Source: Amphiplicatus metriothermophilus (lineage in GTDB: Bacteria; Pseudomonadota; Alphaproteobacteria; Caulobacterales; Parvularculaceae). Taken from it: a stretch of DNA of 64,000 nt. The translations under genes and the position numbers were made by a program. The notes under the pieces are model-generated. The model saw only the letters and a program-made list of their open reading frames with translations, did not search any database and was not told where the DNA came from. Positions 1-8,000 of the stretch are shown piece by piece. The stretch lies in contig NZ_FZQA01000001.1 in the NCBI RefSeq assembly GCF_900199215.1, positions 895,313-959,312 of the forward strand. Reading direction: 5' to 3'. The number at the start of each line of letters is the position of its first letter. Within the stretch, counting starts at the first letter, position 1.

Positions 1-443
1 CAGCCCGTCTGCGCGCGGAATGCGAAAAGCGTGGGGTGCGCTCCATGGTTCATTTTGTCGGCCACTGCGCCGACATGCCCGCGGCGTACGCGCTCGCCGA
101 CGTCGTGCTGGCGCCGTCGCTGCGTCCGGAAGCCTTCGGACGCACGGCCGTGGAAGCCGGCGCCATGGCGCGGCCGGTGATCGCGGCCGACCATGGCGGC
201 GCGCGCGAGACCGTGATCGACGGCGAGACCGGCGTTCTGGTCCCGCCGAACGATCCCGAAGCGCTCGCCGACGCGATCCGCGAGATCGCCGCCATGCCTG
301 CGCCGGCGCGCGCAAGAATGGGCGCGACGGCGCGCGCGCGCGTCGCGGAGAAATTCTCGACCGCCGCCATGTGCGCGGCGACGCTCGAGGCCTATCGCGC
401 GCTTCTTGCGCGCCGCGCCGCGGCGCCGGCCGGACCGGCGTAA
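1..443 (+). CDS. Glycosyltransferase family 4, C-terminal part (5' end outside window)
   Basis: The frame is open at the left edge, so only about the last 147 residues are present. They form the second Rossmann domain of a GT-B glycosyltransferase: a segment reading HFVGHCADMPAAYALADVVL, then the E-x7-E donor-binding pattern (PEAFGRTAVEAGA), then GGARETVIDGETGVLVPP and a helical C-terminus. This is the nucleotide-sugar binding half of GT4 enzymes that build LPS core or capsule. An internal GTG at 36 is not the real start because the coding pattern continues upstream. A GT9-like gene follows 12 bp later on the same strand, so the two probably act in the same envelope-polysaccharide pathway. 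Acceptor and linkage cannot be inferred. Confidence 0.9.
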   Translation, partial: ARLRAECEKRGVRSMVHFVGHCADMPAAYALADVVLAPSLRPEAFGRTAVEAGAMARPVIAADHGGARETVIDGETGVLVPPNDPEALADAIREIAAMPAPARARMGATARARVAEKFSTAAMCAATLEAYRALLARRAAAPAGPA

Positions 444-455
444 GAGGGAGGACGC

Positions 456-1436
456 ATGTTCGGGCGTAGAGCGGAGCATATCCTCGTCATCGAGACCGGC
501 GGGCTGGCCGCCTTCGTCGCCGCCGAGCCGGCGTTCGAGGCGATCCGCAACGCCCACCGCAAGGCGAAGATCAGCCTGCTGACCAAAGGCGGCCTGCAAA
601 GGCTCGCCCGCGCCGCGCCCTATTTCGACCAGGTGGCGGCCGTGCCCGACTTTCGCGATCCCGAGACGCGAAAGGCTTTCATCCGTCAGCTCAAGAATGC
701 GAAGTTCGCGCGGGTGTACGACCTTTCCGCCGACGAGGACGCGCGCCGTCTCCACGCCGCGATGGGTCCATTCCGCCCGAAATGGCTGTCGGCTGAGCCG
801 CCGGCGCGCCCGCGCCGGGGCGAGGGGACGCGCGCGCCGTCGCTGCCCGACCTGGCCCCGCTTTACGCCGGCGCCGGGTTTCAGCCGGCCGCGCGCCTGC
901 CGGACTGCGCCTGGGCGCACGCCGCGCGCAAGGATGCGGCCAACATGCAGCCCTCCTGGTTCGGCGTCTCGGGCGCGTTCGGGCTGCTGCTGCCGGGGCT
1001 GAACGAGGCGCTGCGCTGGCCGGCGCCCAATTACGCAAAACTTGCGCGCATCATGGCGCGCGCCCATGTCATGCCGGTGCTGGCCGGCGGCAAGGATCTG
1101 CACGCTTTCGGAGACGCCGTCGCCCATGAGGCGCCGGAAGTGGTGGACCTGTCCGGCAAGACCGACCACCTCCAGCTCGCCGCGCTCGCCCATGAGGCCT
1201 GCTTCTTCGTCACCGATCACGCCGAAGAAGCCCACCTCGCCATGAGCGTGGGCTGCGCCGGCGTGTTGATCCGCAAGCCGGGCCAGCCGGCGCCGGCCTG
1301 CGAAGGCCGCGACGTCGTGCTTATCAACGCCCGCGACAGCCTCGCCGACGCCGATCCCGACTTCGTATGGCGCACCCTGAAGAGCATGGGTCTCGTACCC
1401 GACGAACGCAGCGCCCGCGCTGCGGCGGTCTCATGA
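456..1436 (+). CDS. GT9-like (heptosyltransferase-fold) glycosyltransferase family protein
   Basis: 326 aa starting at ATG 456, 3 bp after a GAGGGAGG Shine-Dalgarno. The N-terminus (ILVIETGGLAAFVAAEPAFEAIR) matches the first strand and helix of ADP-heptose:LPS heptosyltransferases (GT9), where a Gly-rich loop follows a short hydrophobic strand. The C-terminal half (LARIMARAHVMPVLAGG, later VDLSGKTDHLQLAALAHEACFFVTDHA) matches the GT9 donor domain, where genuine enzymes usually read LAGKTSLxELAAL and G-DTGxxH. Here the GDTGP-type motif is degenerate (VTDHAEEAH), so catalytic activity is uncertain. It sits between a GT4 gene and infC, with infC having its own leader. I am fairly confident of the fold and unsure of activity. 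Confidence 0.75.
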   Translation: MFGRRAEHILVIETGGLAAFVAAEPAFEAIRNAHRKAKISLLTKGGLQRLARAAPYFDQVAAVPDFRDPETRKAFIRQLKNAKFARVYDLSADEDARRLHAAMGPFRPKWLSAEPPARPRRGEGTRAPSLPDLAPLYAGAGFQPAARLPDCAWAHAARKDAANMQPSWFGVSGAFGLLLPGLNEALRWPAPNYAKLARIMARAHVMPVLAGGKDLHAFGDAVAHEAPEVVDLSGKTDHLQLAALAHEACFFVTDHAEEAHLAMSVGCAGVLIRKPGQPAPACEGRDVVLINARDSLADADPDFVWRTLKSMGLVPDERSARAAAVS

Positions 1437-1444
1437 CGCGTCGG

Positions 1445-1473
1445 TTGATCGGGATGGGGAATTGACTATAAAT
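1445..1473 (+). promoter_or_regulatory. Candidate infC promoter
   Basis: TTGATC (1445-1450), a 16-bp spacer, then TATAAAT (1467-1473), in the gap after the GT9-like gene. It would give a leader of roughly 90 nt before the infC start. Both hexamers are close to housekeeping consensus and the -10 is unusually AT-rich for this sequence. Confidence 0.5.
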
Positions 1474-1571
1474 CGCCAGCCGCGTCGCGCCGGGGACGGC
1501 TTCGTCCGCCGGAGGGCGCGCGCTGTCATCCGGCCCTATTCCGGTTCGAAGCTGCTGATGGAGATGGACAT

Positions 1572-2111
1572 ATAGCCCGCAGACCTATCGCTCCCGCCGC
1601 GCCGAAAAACGACGGCCCCCGGGTCAACGACCAAATCCGCGTCCCGCAGGTGCTGCTGATCGACGAAACCGGCGAAAAGCGCGGCGTCGTGCCTACCCGC
1701 GAAGCCCTTGAGATCGCCATTCAGGCGGGGCTCGATCTCGTCGAGGTGTCGCCCAATTCGCAGCCGCCGGTCTGCAAGATCCTCGATTACGGCAAGTTCA
1801 AATACCAGCAGCAGAAGAAGAAGGCCGAAGCCAAGAAGAAGCAGAAGGTCGTCGAGATCAAAGAGATCAAGATGCGGCCGAATATCGACCAGCACGATTA
1901 TGAGGTCAAAACGCGCGCCATCCGCCGCTTCTTCAGCGAGGGCGACAAGGTGAAGGTGACCTTGCGCTTCCGCGGCCGGGAAATGGCCCATCAGGAGCGC
2001 GGGCTCGAGCTTCTGCAGCGCGTGCAGGCCGAGTTCGAGGAAATCGCGAAGGTCGAGCAGACGCCCAAACTCGAAGGCCGACAGATGATGATGGTGCTCG
2101 CGCCGCGCTGA
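1572..2111 (+). CDS. infC: Translation initiation factor IF-3, with ATA start codon
   Basis: 179 aa when read from ATA at 1572: the N-terminus becomes [20 protein letters not shown] after the initiator, the usual alphaproteobacterial IF-3 beginning, and the length matches the family (about 180). A GGAG at 1560-1563 lies 8 nt upstream of this ATA. IF-3 genes classically use a rare AUU/AUC/AUA start that IF-3 itself discriminates against, giving autoregulation. The first GTG in frame (1650) would delete 26 conserved residues. The N-domain and C-domain ([19 protein letters not shown]) are joined by a Lys/Glu-rich linker of about 20 residues. IF-3 binds the 30S subunit and checks the initiator tRNA-start codon pair. 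A five-codon frame (1558-1575) overlaps the start. Confidence 0.93.
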   Translation: MARRPIAPAAPKNDGPRVNDQIRVPQVLLIDETGEKRGVVPTREALEIAIQAGLDLVEVSPNSQPPVCKILDYGKFKYQQQKKKAEAKKKQKVVEIKEIKMRPNIDQHDYEVKTRAIRRFFSEGDKVKVTLRFRGREMAHQERGLELLQRVQAEFEEIAKVEQTPKLEGRQMMMVLAPR

Positions 2112-2163
2112 GCGTGGGCCGTCGCTCTCCGGCGCGGCGATGCGCCTTCCATGATCCGAAGCG

Positions 2164-2216
2164 GCCTGGGCCGCTCCTCCGGGACGCCGGCCAGGCGGAC
2201 CTGTTCTTTTTCTTTT
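2164..2216 (+). terminator. Candidate terminator downstream of infC
   Basis: GCCTGGGCCG (2164-2173) pairs imperfectly with CGGCCAGGC (2188-2196), and a T-rich tract (TTCTTTTTCTTTT) follows at about 2203-2215. The tract begins a few bases after the stem, so termination strength is uncertain. Confidence 0.4.
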
Positions 2217-2235
2217 CGAGAGGCGATCGCGCCTC

Positions 2236-2673
2236 TTACGACGCGCCGTTGATCGTCATGTGCCGGGCGCGCGCGGCGTGCTCGATGGCGCTCGCGCCGG
2301 CGTCGTCGACCTTGAGCGCGTCGCGGACGAGTTCGAGCACGCGGATCTCGGTGAGCTCGAGCCCTTCATCGGCGGTGATCACGTCCACCACGGCGGCATA
2401 GGCGGTCTCCGCGAGATGATCAGGCAGCGCCGCGGCCGCCGCGGCGAGCACCTTGTGCAGTCCGCCTTCCGACGACATCAGCCTGCCGCAGGATTCCGCA
2501 GTCTCGACAAGGCCTGATTCGTCGGACCCGCTGAAAAGCGGAAAGGAGCGCACCACGCGGCCTATGGTCCTCAGCTCGCGGTCGGTGATCCGGCCGTCGG
2601 AGGCGGACGCCATCACCATGAGATAGATGATCGCTTCCTGGGGGGTGAGTTCGGCGACGCGTTCGGCTGGCAT
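2236..2673 (-). CDS. TerB-family (tellurite-resistance/DjlA-like) protein
   Basis: 145 aa from ATG at 2673 (MPAERVAELTPQEA). A longer frame reaches 2748, but that extension translates the intergenic repeat, so I reject it. The protein is all-helical with the TerB pattern: EAIIYLMVMASASDGRITDREL in the first half and a second copy of the acidic turn late (YAAVVDVITADEGLELTEIRVLE). TerB folds bind metal through such D/E-rich loops and occur alone or as partners of membrane and stress proteins; no specific process is known for the single-domain alphaproteobacterial form. It is divergent from lysK, and the arm of an intergenic palindrome starts 5 bp upstream of its start. No Shine-Dalgarno is visible. 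Confidence 0.8.
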   Translation of the reverse strand: MPAERVAELTPQEAIIYLMVMASASDGRITDRELRTIGRVVRSFPLFSGSDESGLVETAESCGRLMSSEGGLHKVLAAAAAALPDHLAETAYAAVVDVITADEGLELTEIRVLELVRDALKVDDAGASAIEHAARARHMTINGAS

Positions 2674-2678
2674 GAGAG

Positions 2679-2788
2679 TTACAGGTTGCAGGTTGGAGGG
2701 TGGAAAAGGTAGGTAGCGGCCTCGCATGGGATGAACGACCGCCGCCATCCTGTCAGCCTACAACCTGCAACCCGCAACCTGCAACCTC
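2679..2788. repeat. Heptad-armed intergenic palindrome, copy 1
   Basis: Lies between the divergent starts of the TerB-like gene and lysK. The right arm is four in-register 7-mers, CAACCTG, CAACCCG, CAACCTG, CAACCTC (2761-2788), ending exactly before the lysK ATG. The left arm (2679-2699, GTTACAGGTTGCAGGTTGGAG) is its inverse complement. About 57 bp separate the arms. Confidence 0.8.
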
Positions 2789-4375
2789 ATGTCGTCCCGC
2801 GCCTTTTCGCCCGCCGATCTTTCCGCCGCCAGGTCCTGGCCGTTTCAGGAAGCGCGCGCGCTCGTCAAACGGCTGGAGCGCATGAAGGCCCCGGCGGACC
2901 GGCCGGTCGTCTTCGAAACGGGTTATGGCCCCTCGGGCCCGCCTCATATCGGCACCTTCGGGGAAGTGGCGCGCACCACCATGGTCCGGCGCGCCTTCGA
3001 GGCGCTGACGGGCCGGCCGTCGCGGCTCGTGTGCTTTTCCGACGACATGGACGGGATGCGGAAAGTTCCCCCGCACCTTCCCAATCAGGCGCTGCTTGAA
3101 AAGCATCTTCAGATGCCGCTCACCTCGGTCCCGGACCCCTTTGATGCGGAGCACTCCAGTTTCGCCCATCACAACAACGCGATGCTGCGGAAGTTCCTCG
3201 ACCAGTTCGGCTTCGAGTACGAATTCCTGTCCGCCACGGAATGCTATCGGTCGGGAAAGTTCGACGAGACGCTCATACGCGTGCTTGAGCGATACGACGC
3301 GGTGATGGAGATCATCCTGCCGACCCTCGGCGAGGAGCGGCGCGCGACTTATTCGCCGATCCTGCCGATCTCGCCGTCGTCGGGGCGCGTTCTCTACGTG
3401 CCGATGCTCGAAATCGATCCCAAGGCCGGCGAAGTCCTCTTCGAGGATGAGGACGGAACGAAGGTCAAGACGCCGGTGACCGGCGGGCGCGCCAAGCTGC
3501 AATGGAAAGCCGACTGGGCTGGCCGCTGGTTCGCTCTGGGCGTCGATTACGAGATGGCGGGGGAAGACCTCACCGAGTCGGTCAGGCTTTCCTCGCGCAT
3601 CGTCAGGGCCCTCGGCGGCGAACCGCCGGCGGGCTTCAACTACCAGCTCTTTCTCGACGAGAACGGCAAGAAGATCTCGAAGACCAAGGGCAACGGCATC
3701 ACCATCGAGGAATGGCTCGCCTACGCCTCGCCGGAGAGCCTGTCGCTGTACATGTTCCACAATCCCAAGGCGGCCAAGAAGCTTTATTTCGACGTCATCC
3801 CGAAGGTCGCCGACGAATATCTGACCTGGCTGCAGAAGTACCCTTCCCAGGAAGGGGCGGCCGCGCTCGACAATCCGGTCTGGCACATTCACGAAGGCGA
3901 TCCGCCTACGGATATATCGCCTGTCTCCTTTGCGCTCCTGCTCAATCTCGTCAACGCGACGGGAACGGGCGATCCTGAAATTTTGCGCGGCTTCGTCGCC
4001 AAATACCGGCCGAACGCCAGCCCCGAAGCGCTGGCGGCGGCGGAAAAGCTCATCGGCTACGCGGCGCGCTATTACGAGGATTTCGTCAAGCCGAAAAAGC
4101 TTTACCGTGCGCCGAGCGAACAGGAGCGCGCGGCTCTTGCCGCTCTGTCGGCGCGCCTCAAGGAGATCGGCGAAGGCGCCGAGGAAGAGGTCTATCACAC
4201 TGCGGCCTTCGACGCCGGCAAGGCGAACGGCTTCGAGAAGAACATCCGCGACTGGTTCAAGGGCCTTTACGAGGTCCTGTTCGGCCAGCCGGAAGGCCCG
4301 CGCATGGGCCCGTTCGTCCGCATTTACGGCACGGCGAACACCGCGAAGCTGATCGACGAGGCGCTGGCGCGCTAG
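2789..4375 (+). CDS. lysK: Lysyl-tRNA synthetase, class I (archaeal type)
   Basis: 528 aa. It attaches lysine to tRNA(Lys) with a class I Rossmann core, unrelated to the class II LysRS of E. coli. The HIGH-type motif is GPPHIGTFGEV (near residues 50-60) and the KMSKS-type motif is KISKTKGNG (near 294-302). A helical C-terminal anticodon-binding region (about 370-528) ends in RMGPFVRIYGTANTAKLIDEAL. Many alphaproteobacteria use this class I form, so it is expected rather than odd. The ATG at 2789 directly follows the last 7-mer of the intergenic palindrome and no Shine-Dalgarno is visible. The next Met (residue 32) would cut into the core, so initiation is probably leaderless or structure-dependent. 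Confidence 0.96.
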   Translation: MSSRAFSPADLSAARSWPFQEARALVKRLERMKAPADRPVVFETGYGPSGPPHIGTFGEVARTTMVRRAFEALTGRPSRLVCFSDDMDGMRKVPPHLPNQALLEKHLQMPLTSVPDPFDAEHSSFAHHNNAMLRKFLDQFGFEYEFLSATECYRSGKFDETLIRVLERYDAVMEIILPTLGEERRATYSPILPISPSSGRVLYVPMLEIDPKAGEVLFEDEDGTKVKTPVTGGRAKLQWKADWAGRWFALGVDYEMAGEDLTESVRLSSRIVRALGGEPPAGFNYQLFLDENGKKISKTKGNGITIEEWLAYASPESLSLYMFHNPKAAKKLYFDVIPKVADEYLTWLQKYPSQEGAAALDNPVWHIHEGDPPTDISPVSFALLLNLVNATGTGDPEILRGFVAKYRPNASPEALAAAEKLIGYAARYYEDFVKPKKLYRAPSEQERAALAALSARLKEIGEGAEEEVYHTAAFDAGKANGFEKNIRDWFKGLYEVLFGQPEGPRMGPFVRIYGTANTAKLIDEALAR

Positions 4376-4445
4376 AGGTTACAGCAGGCAGGGCGCAGGT
4401 TGCGCCGCGCCTGGATAAGCGTCCGGCGACCTGCCGCCTTAACCT
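4376..4445. repeat. Heptad-armed intergenic palindrome, copy 2 (degenerate)
   Basis: Between the convergent ends of lysK and the peroxiredoxin gene. AGGTTACAGCAGGCAGG (from 4376) is the imperfect inverse of CGACCTGCCGCCTTAACCTT (ends at 4445), about 35 bp apart. The right arm runs a few bases into the 3' end of the peroxiredoxin gene. In this position it could act as a bidirectional transcript end. Confidence 0.6.
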
Positions 4446-5083
4446 TGTCTGTTCGGCTGCGGCGTCACGCGCAGATAAGGCTTGATCTCCTTCCAGCCCT
4501 TCGGAAAGAGCTTTTCCATTTCCGCCTTGTCAGTCAGACTCGGCACGATGATGCAATCGTCGCCATCCTTCCAGTTGACCGGCGTCGCCACCTTGTAATT
4601 ATCCGTAAGCTGAAGACTGTCGATCGCCCGCAGGATCTCGCGGAAGTCCCGTCCCGTCGAGGGCGGATAGGTGATGGTGAGCCTCAGCTTCTTGTTCGGG
4701 TCGATCACGAACACCGCGCGCACGGTGATGTTCGCCGCCGCGTCCGGGTGGATCATGCCGTAGAGCTTCGAGACCTTCATGTCCGGGTCGCCGAGGATCG
4801 GATACCAGATGTCGGCCTTCTGGGTTTCCTCAATGTCGGCGATCCATTTCTTGTGATCTTCGACCGAATCCACGGAAAGCGCGATCACCTTGACGTTGCG
4901 TTTCTCCCACTCTTCCTGGAGTTTCGCGACCTCGCCGAGCTCGGTCGTGCACACCGGCGTGAAGTCCTTCGGATGGCTGAAAAGCACCGCCCACTTGTCG
5001 CCGATCCATTCATGAAAGCGGATCGGGCCGTGGGTCGAGTCTTGGGTGAAGTCAGGGACGGTCTGTCCAAGCAGCAGAGTCAT
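4439..5083 (-). CDS. 1-Cys peroxiredoxin (Prx6 family)
   Basis: 214 aa, typical for Prx6. It reduces peroxides in the cytosol through one peroxidatic cysteine, Cys45 in HPKDFTPVCTTELG, with Thr42 and a downstream Arg completing the usual active site. The C-terminal extension (about 160-214, including NWKDGDDCIIVPSLTD and the end FPKGWKEIKPYLRVTPQP) is the Prx6 signature and separates it from the AhpC-type gene at 41660. An extra Cys occurs in DDCIIV but not at the 2-Cys resolving position. It is monocistronic, convergent with lysK. A palindrome sits at its predicted -35 region (5173-5186). Confidence 0.94.
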   Translation of the reverse strand: MTLLLGQTVPDFTQDSTHGPIRFHEWIGDKWAVLFSHPKDFTPVCTTELGEVAKLQEEWEKRNVKVIALSVDSVEDHKKWIADIEETQKADIWYPILGDPDMKVSKLYGMIHPDAAANITVRAVFVIDPNKKLRLTITYPPSTGRDFREILRAIDSLQLTDNYKVATPVNWKDGDDCIIVPSLTDKAEMEKLFPKGWKEIKPYLRVTPQPNRQG

Positions 5084-5151
5084 GAGGGTTTCTCCCGAGA
5101 TGGCGCGCAGCCCGCGCGGCCGCGCCTGGCTGTTCGTTGCACGCCGGCAAC

Positions 5152-5186
5152 ATAGTATGTCCTTCTCGCGGCCTAAAGGGCTTTAG
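5152..5186 (-). promoter_or_regulatory. Candidate promoter and operator of the 1-Cys peroxiredoxin gene
   Basis: On the minus strand a TACTAT -10 (5157-5152) lies about 70 bp upstream of the gene. Fifteen bases further upstream is the perfect palindrome CTAAAGGGCTTTAG (5173-5186), covering the -35 position. Such overlap suggests a regulator site, but its identity is unknown; it does not fit the OxyR spacing. Confidence 0.4.
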
Positions 5187-5962
5187 CGCTTGCGCGCGCC
5201 GACGCGGCCTTAGGGGAGGCGCCCGCGCGGCGTTTCGAATCAGCCGGAAAGCGCGGACGTGCGCGCCGCGCCTTCCCACGAGACCTTTCACGCCTGCGCG
5301 AGCCTGCGGCGCGAAATTTTTCATCGAGGCGAAACCGGCGCGCAATCAGCCGCTTAGGGGCCGCATTTGCGCGATGGGCCGCATACGGCGCAAAGGGCCT
5401 GTCGCAACGCCGCCTTATTGTTGTTACAATATCCCGCGAGTGACGGAATATTAAGAGCCCATCCGTTAACCTTGGAAGCGCCCGCCCGGCGAGGCGGGCG
5501 GGGCGAGGGGGAAGGCGGCGGAGAGACCGGCGGGAAACCGGTCCGAAGACAGCGGGAGACGACGCACGGGAGCGATTGCGACGCTGAAACAGCCGCAGGG
5601 TTTCGATGACGCGTAGCGTGGATCACTGGACGGACACGGGGCCGCGACGAATGCGGGAAGGGCCTTGCGTCTTGGCGCGGCGAGACCACATCATGGGTAT
5701 GCCGGCTTCCGCCGCGCAGGACGCCAGAACACCCGTGAGGGCGACGCAGAAGATCGGAATATGGGATTTCGGCTCCGCCGCCTTGGGGGCGCGGGCCGGA
5801 GAAGAGACGAAGGGGGCGCGCGCTGGCCGGCAGGTCGCGCGCGCTTTGACTTTTCGGACTTGGCGCGCCCGCGCCATCAGCGCGGCGCATGGCGGCGACG
5901 AAACGAAGAACGGTTCCGGCCGGAAGGCCGGCCGGCTCTTCAAACGAGGTGAGTGAGCGCAA
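5187..5962. other. Long gene-poor region upstream of prkA
   Basis: With the peroxiredoxin upstream region this gap is about 880 bp, the longest without a convincing gene. Frames exist in it on both strands but have Arg-rich, low-complexity translations and no ribosome-binding sites. Visible structure: direct copies of GGCCGCAT near 5360 and 5389; an AT-rich inverted repeat AATATCCCG/CGGAATATT at 5428-5452; a GC-rich hairpin built from CCGGCC/GGCCGG at about 5918-5935, just before the prkA Shine-Dalgarno GAGGTGAG. I read it as the long regulated leader/promoter region of prkA. Confidence 0.5.
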
Positions 5963-7915
5963 ATGACCGGTGGTGAAAATCTCGACGTGTTCGATCTCTT
6001 TTCGGAGAGCTACACCCGCGTGAAGCAGGAGGCCATGAGCCTGCGCGACTATCTGCTCGCGGCGCGCGACGATCCGATGATGTACGCGACCCCGGCAGAG
6101 CGGATGATCGCCGCCATCGGCGAACCGGAGCTCGTGGACACCTCGAAGGACCCGCGCCTGTCGCGCATCTTCTTCAATCGCACCATCCGCCGCTACAAGG
6201 CGTTTGAGGGCTTCTACGGCATGGAGGACACGATCGAGCGGATCGTGTCCTACTTTCGCCACGCCGCTCAGGGCCTCGAGGAAAAGCGCCAGATCCTGTA
6301 TCTGCTCGGGCCGGTCGGCGGCGGCAAGTCCTCGCTCGCCGAACGCCTGAAGGAGCTGATGGAGCTCAATCCGATCTACGTGCTCAAGGCGGGCGACGAA
6401 ATTTCGCCGGTCTTCGAAAGCCCGCTCGGCCTGTTCCAGTCCGAGGAGCTCAAATCGCTGCTCGAGGACAAATACGGCGTCGACCGGCGCCGGCTTGAGG
6501 GCGTGATGAGCCCGTGGGCGGTCAAGCGCCTCGACGAGTTCGGCGGCGACATCTCGAAATTCGAGGTGGTGCGCCTGTTCCCCTCGAAGCTGCGCCAGAT
6601 CGCCATCTGCAAGACCGAGCCGGGCGACGAGAACAACCAGGACATTTCGGCGCTCACCGGCAAGGTCGACATCCGCAAGCTTGAGCATTTCAGCCAGTCC
6701 GATCCCGACGCCTATTCCTATTCGGGCGGGCTGTGCCGGGCGAACCAGGGGCTTCTCGAATTCGTCGAGATGTTCAAGGCGCCGATCAAGGTGCTGCACC
6801 CGCTGCTGACCGCAACCCAGGAAGGCAACTATATCGGCACCGAGTCGCTCGGGCCCATTCCGTTCCAGGGCGTCATCCTGGCGCATTCGAACGAGGCCGA
6901 ATGGCAGCTCTTCCGCAACAACAAGAACAACGAGGCTTTCCTCGACCGAATCTGCGTCATCAAGGTGCCTTACTGCCTGCGGGTCACCGAGGAGCGCCAG
7001 ATCTACGAGAAGCTGCTGCGCAATTCCGAACTCGCAAGCGCGCCCTGCGCGCCGGAGACGCTCGACCTGCTTGCGCGCTTCTCGGTGCTCACGCGCCTCA
7101 AGGAGCACGAGAACTCGACGCTCTACTCGAAGCTGCGGGTTTATGACGGCGAGAAGCTGAAGGACACCGATCCCAAGGCGAAATCGCTGCAGGAATATCG
7201 CGACGCGGCCGGCATCGACGAAGGCATGGACGGCGTCTCGACCCGCTTCGCCTATAAGGTGCTCTCCGAGACCTTCAATTTCGACACCGAGGAGGTCGCC
7301 GCCGACCCGGTGCACATGATGTACGTGCTCGAGCAGGCGATCAAGCGCGAGCAGTTTCCCGAGGAGGAAGAGAAGAAATATCTCGACTTCATCAAGTCGG
7401 AGCTGTCGGCCCGCTACGCCGAATTCATCGGCAAGGAGATCCAGAAGGCCTATCTCGAAAGCTACGCTGAATACGGCCAGAATCTCTTCGACCGGTATAT
7501 CGCCTATGCGGACGCCTGGATCGAGGACCAGGACTACAAGGACCCGGACACGGGCCAGCTTCTCGACCGCGCCACGCTCGATCAGGAGCTGTCGAAAATC
7601 GAAAAGCCGGCGGGCATCGCCAATCCGAAGGACTTCCGCAACGAGGTCGTGAAGTTCACCCTGCGCGCGCGGGCGGCCAATCAGGGCCGGAACCCCGCCT
7701 GGACCTCCTACGAGAAGCTGCGCAACGTCATCGAAAAGCGCATGTTCAGCCAGGTCGAGGACCTGCTGCCCGTCATCTCCTTCGACTCCAAGAAGGACTC
7801 CGAGACCGAGAAGAAGCACGAGAATTTCGTCTCGCGCATGGTCGAGCGCGGTTACACTCCGCGTCAGGTCCGCCGGCTCGTCGAATGGTACATGCGCGTG
7901 AACAAGGCGGGCTAA
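5963..7915 (+). CDS. prkA: PrkA/YeaG AAA+ serine protein kinase
   Basis: 650 aa. PrkA is an AAA+ ATPase with a C-terminal kinase-like region, and it works with YeaH and SpoVR in stationary-phase and stress survival. The Walker A motif GPVGGGKSSL is at residues 116-125. The rest shows the family's near-invariant stretches (RFFNRTIRRYKAFEGFYGME-type N-terminus, AILAHSNEAEWQ-type sensor region, SQVEDLLPVISF near the C-terminus). Length matches the family (about 640-650). A GAGGTGAG Shine-Dalgarno precedes ATG 5963. It is the first gene of prkA-yeaH-spoVR, transcribed from an unusually long upstream region. An intergenic palindrome separates it from yeaH, possibly allowing different expression of the later genes. 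Confidence 0.96.
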   Translation: MTGGENLDVFDLFSESYTRVKQEAMSLRDYLLAARDDPMMYATPAERMIAAIGEPELVDTSKDPRLSRIFFNRTIRRYKAFEGFYGMEDTIERIVSYFRHAAQGLEEKRQILYLLGPVGGGKSSLAERLKELMELNPIYVLKAGDEISPVFESPLGLFQSEELKSLLEDKYGVDRRRLEGVMSPWAVKRLDEFGGDISKFEVVRLFPSKLRQIAICKTEPGDENNQDISALTGKVDIRKLEHFSQSDPDAYSYSGGLCRANQGLLEFVEMFKAPIKVLHPLLTATQEGNYIGTESLGPIPFQGVILAHSNEAEWQLFRNNKNNEAFLDRICVIKVPYCLRVTEERQIYEKLLRNSELASAPCAPETLDLLARFSVLTRLKEHENSTLYSKLRVYDGEKLKDTDPKAKSLQEYRDAAGIDEGMDGVSTRFAYKVLSETFNFDTEEVAADPVHMMYVLEQAIKREQFPEEEEKKYLDFIKSELSARYAEFIGKEIQKAYLESYAEYGQNLFDRYIAYADAWIEDQDYKDPDTGQLLDRATLDQELSKIEKPAGIANPKDFRNEVVKFTLRARAANQGRNPAWTSYEKLRNVIEKRMFSQVEDLLPVISFDSKKDSETEKKHENFVSRMVERGYTPRQVRRLVEWYMRVNKAG

Positions 7916-7917
7916 GG

Positions 7918-8000
7918 AGGTTGCAGAGCGCGGATTGCAAGGGGCAGGCTATGTGCAGCGTCTTCGATCTCTGCAACCTGCGAACTGCGGCCTGCAACCT
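7918..8000. repeat. Heptad-armed intergenic palindrome, copy 3 (inside operon)
   Basis: Between prkA and yeaH. The right arm is in-register 7-mers CAACCTG, CGAACTG, CGGCCTG, CAACCT (7974-8000), the last running into the A of the yeaH ATG. The left arm (7918-7948) starts AGGTTGCAG and pairs with it imperfectly, about 20 bp apart. Confidence 0.75.

Noticed and set aside
2218..2236. Short palindrome AGAGGCGATCGCGCCTCT as terminator of the TerB-like gene and infC
   Set aside because: No T-tract follows on either strand; the stem at 2164-2196 with its T-rich tail fits better for infC.
2753..4198. Open frame of 481 codons on the minus strand opposite lysK
   Set aside because: Same pattern: antisense to an established gene, with composition typical of GC-rich shadow frames.
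5445..5465. GGAAT-N14-CGTT resembling an EcfG general-stress promoter upstream of prkA
   Set aside because: The spacing is shorter than the usual GGAAC-N16/17-CGTT and the fifth base differs, so it is not a convincing match.
5606..5956. Possible gene in the long prkA leader (116 codons)
   Set aside because: No Shine-Dalgarno, Arg/Ala-rich product, and overlapping frames on both strands of similar quality. Coding potential is not supported.
5354..7819. Open frame of 821 codons on the minus strand opposite prkA
   Set aside because: Antisense to the highly conserved prkA. No ribosome-binding site and no recognisable motif.
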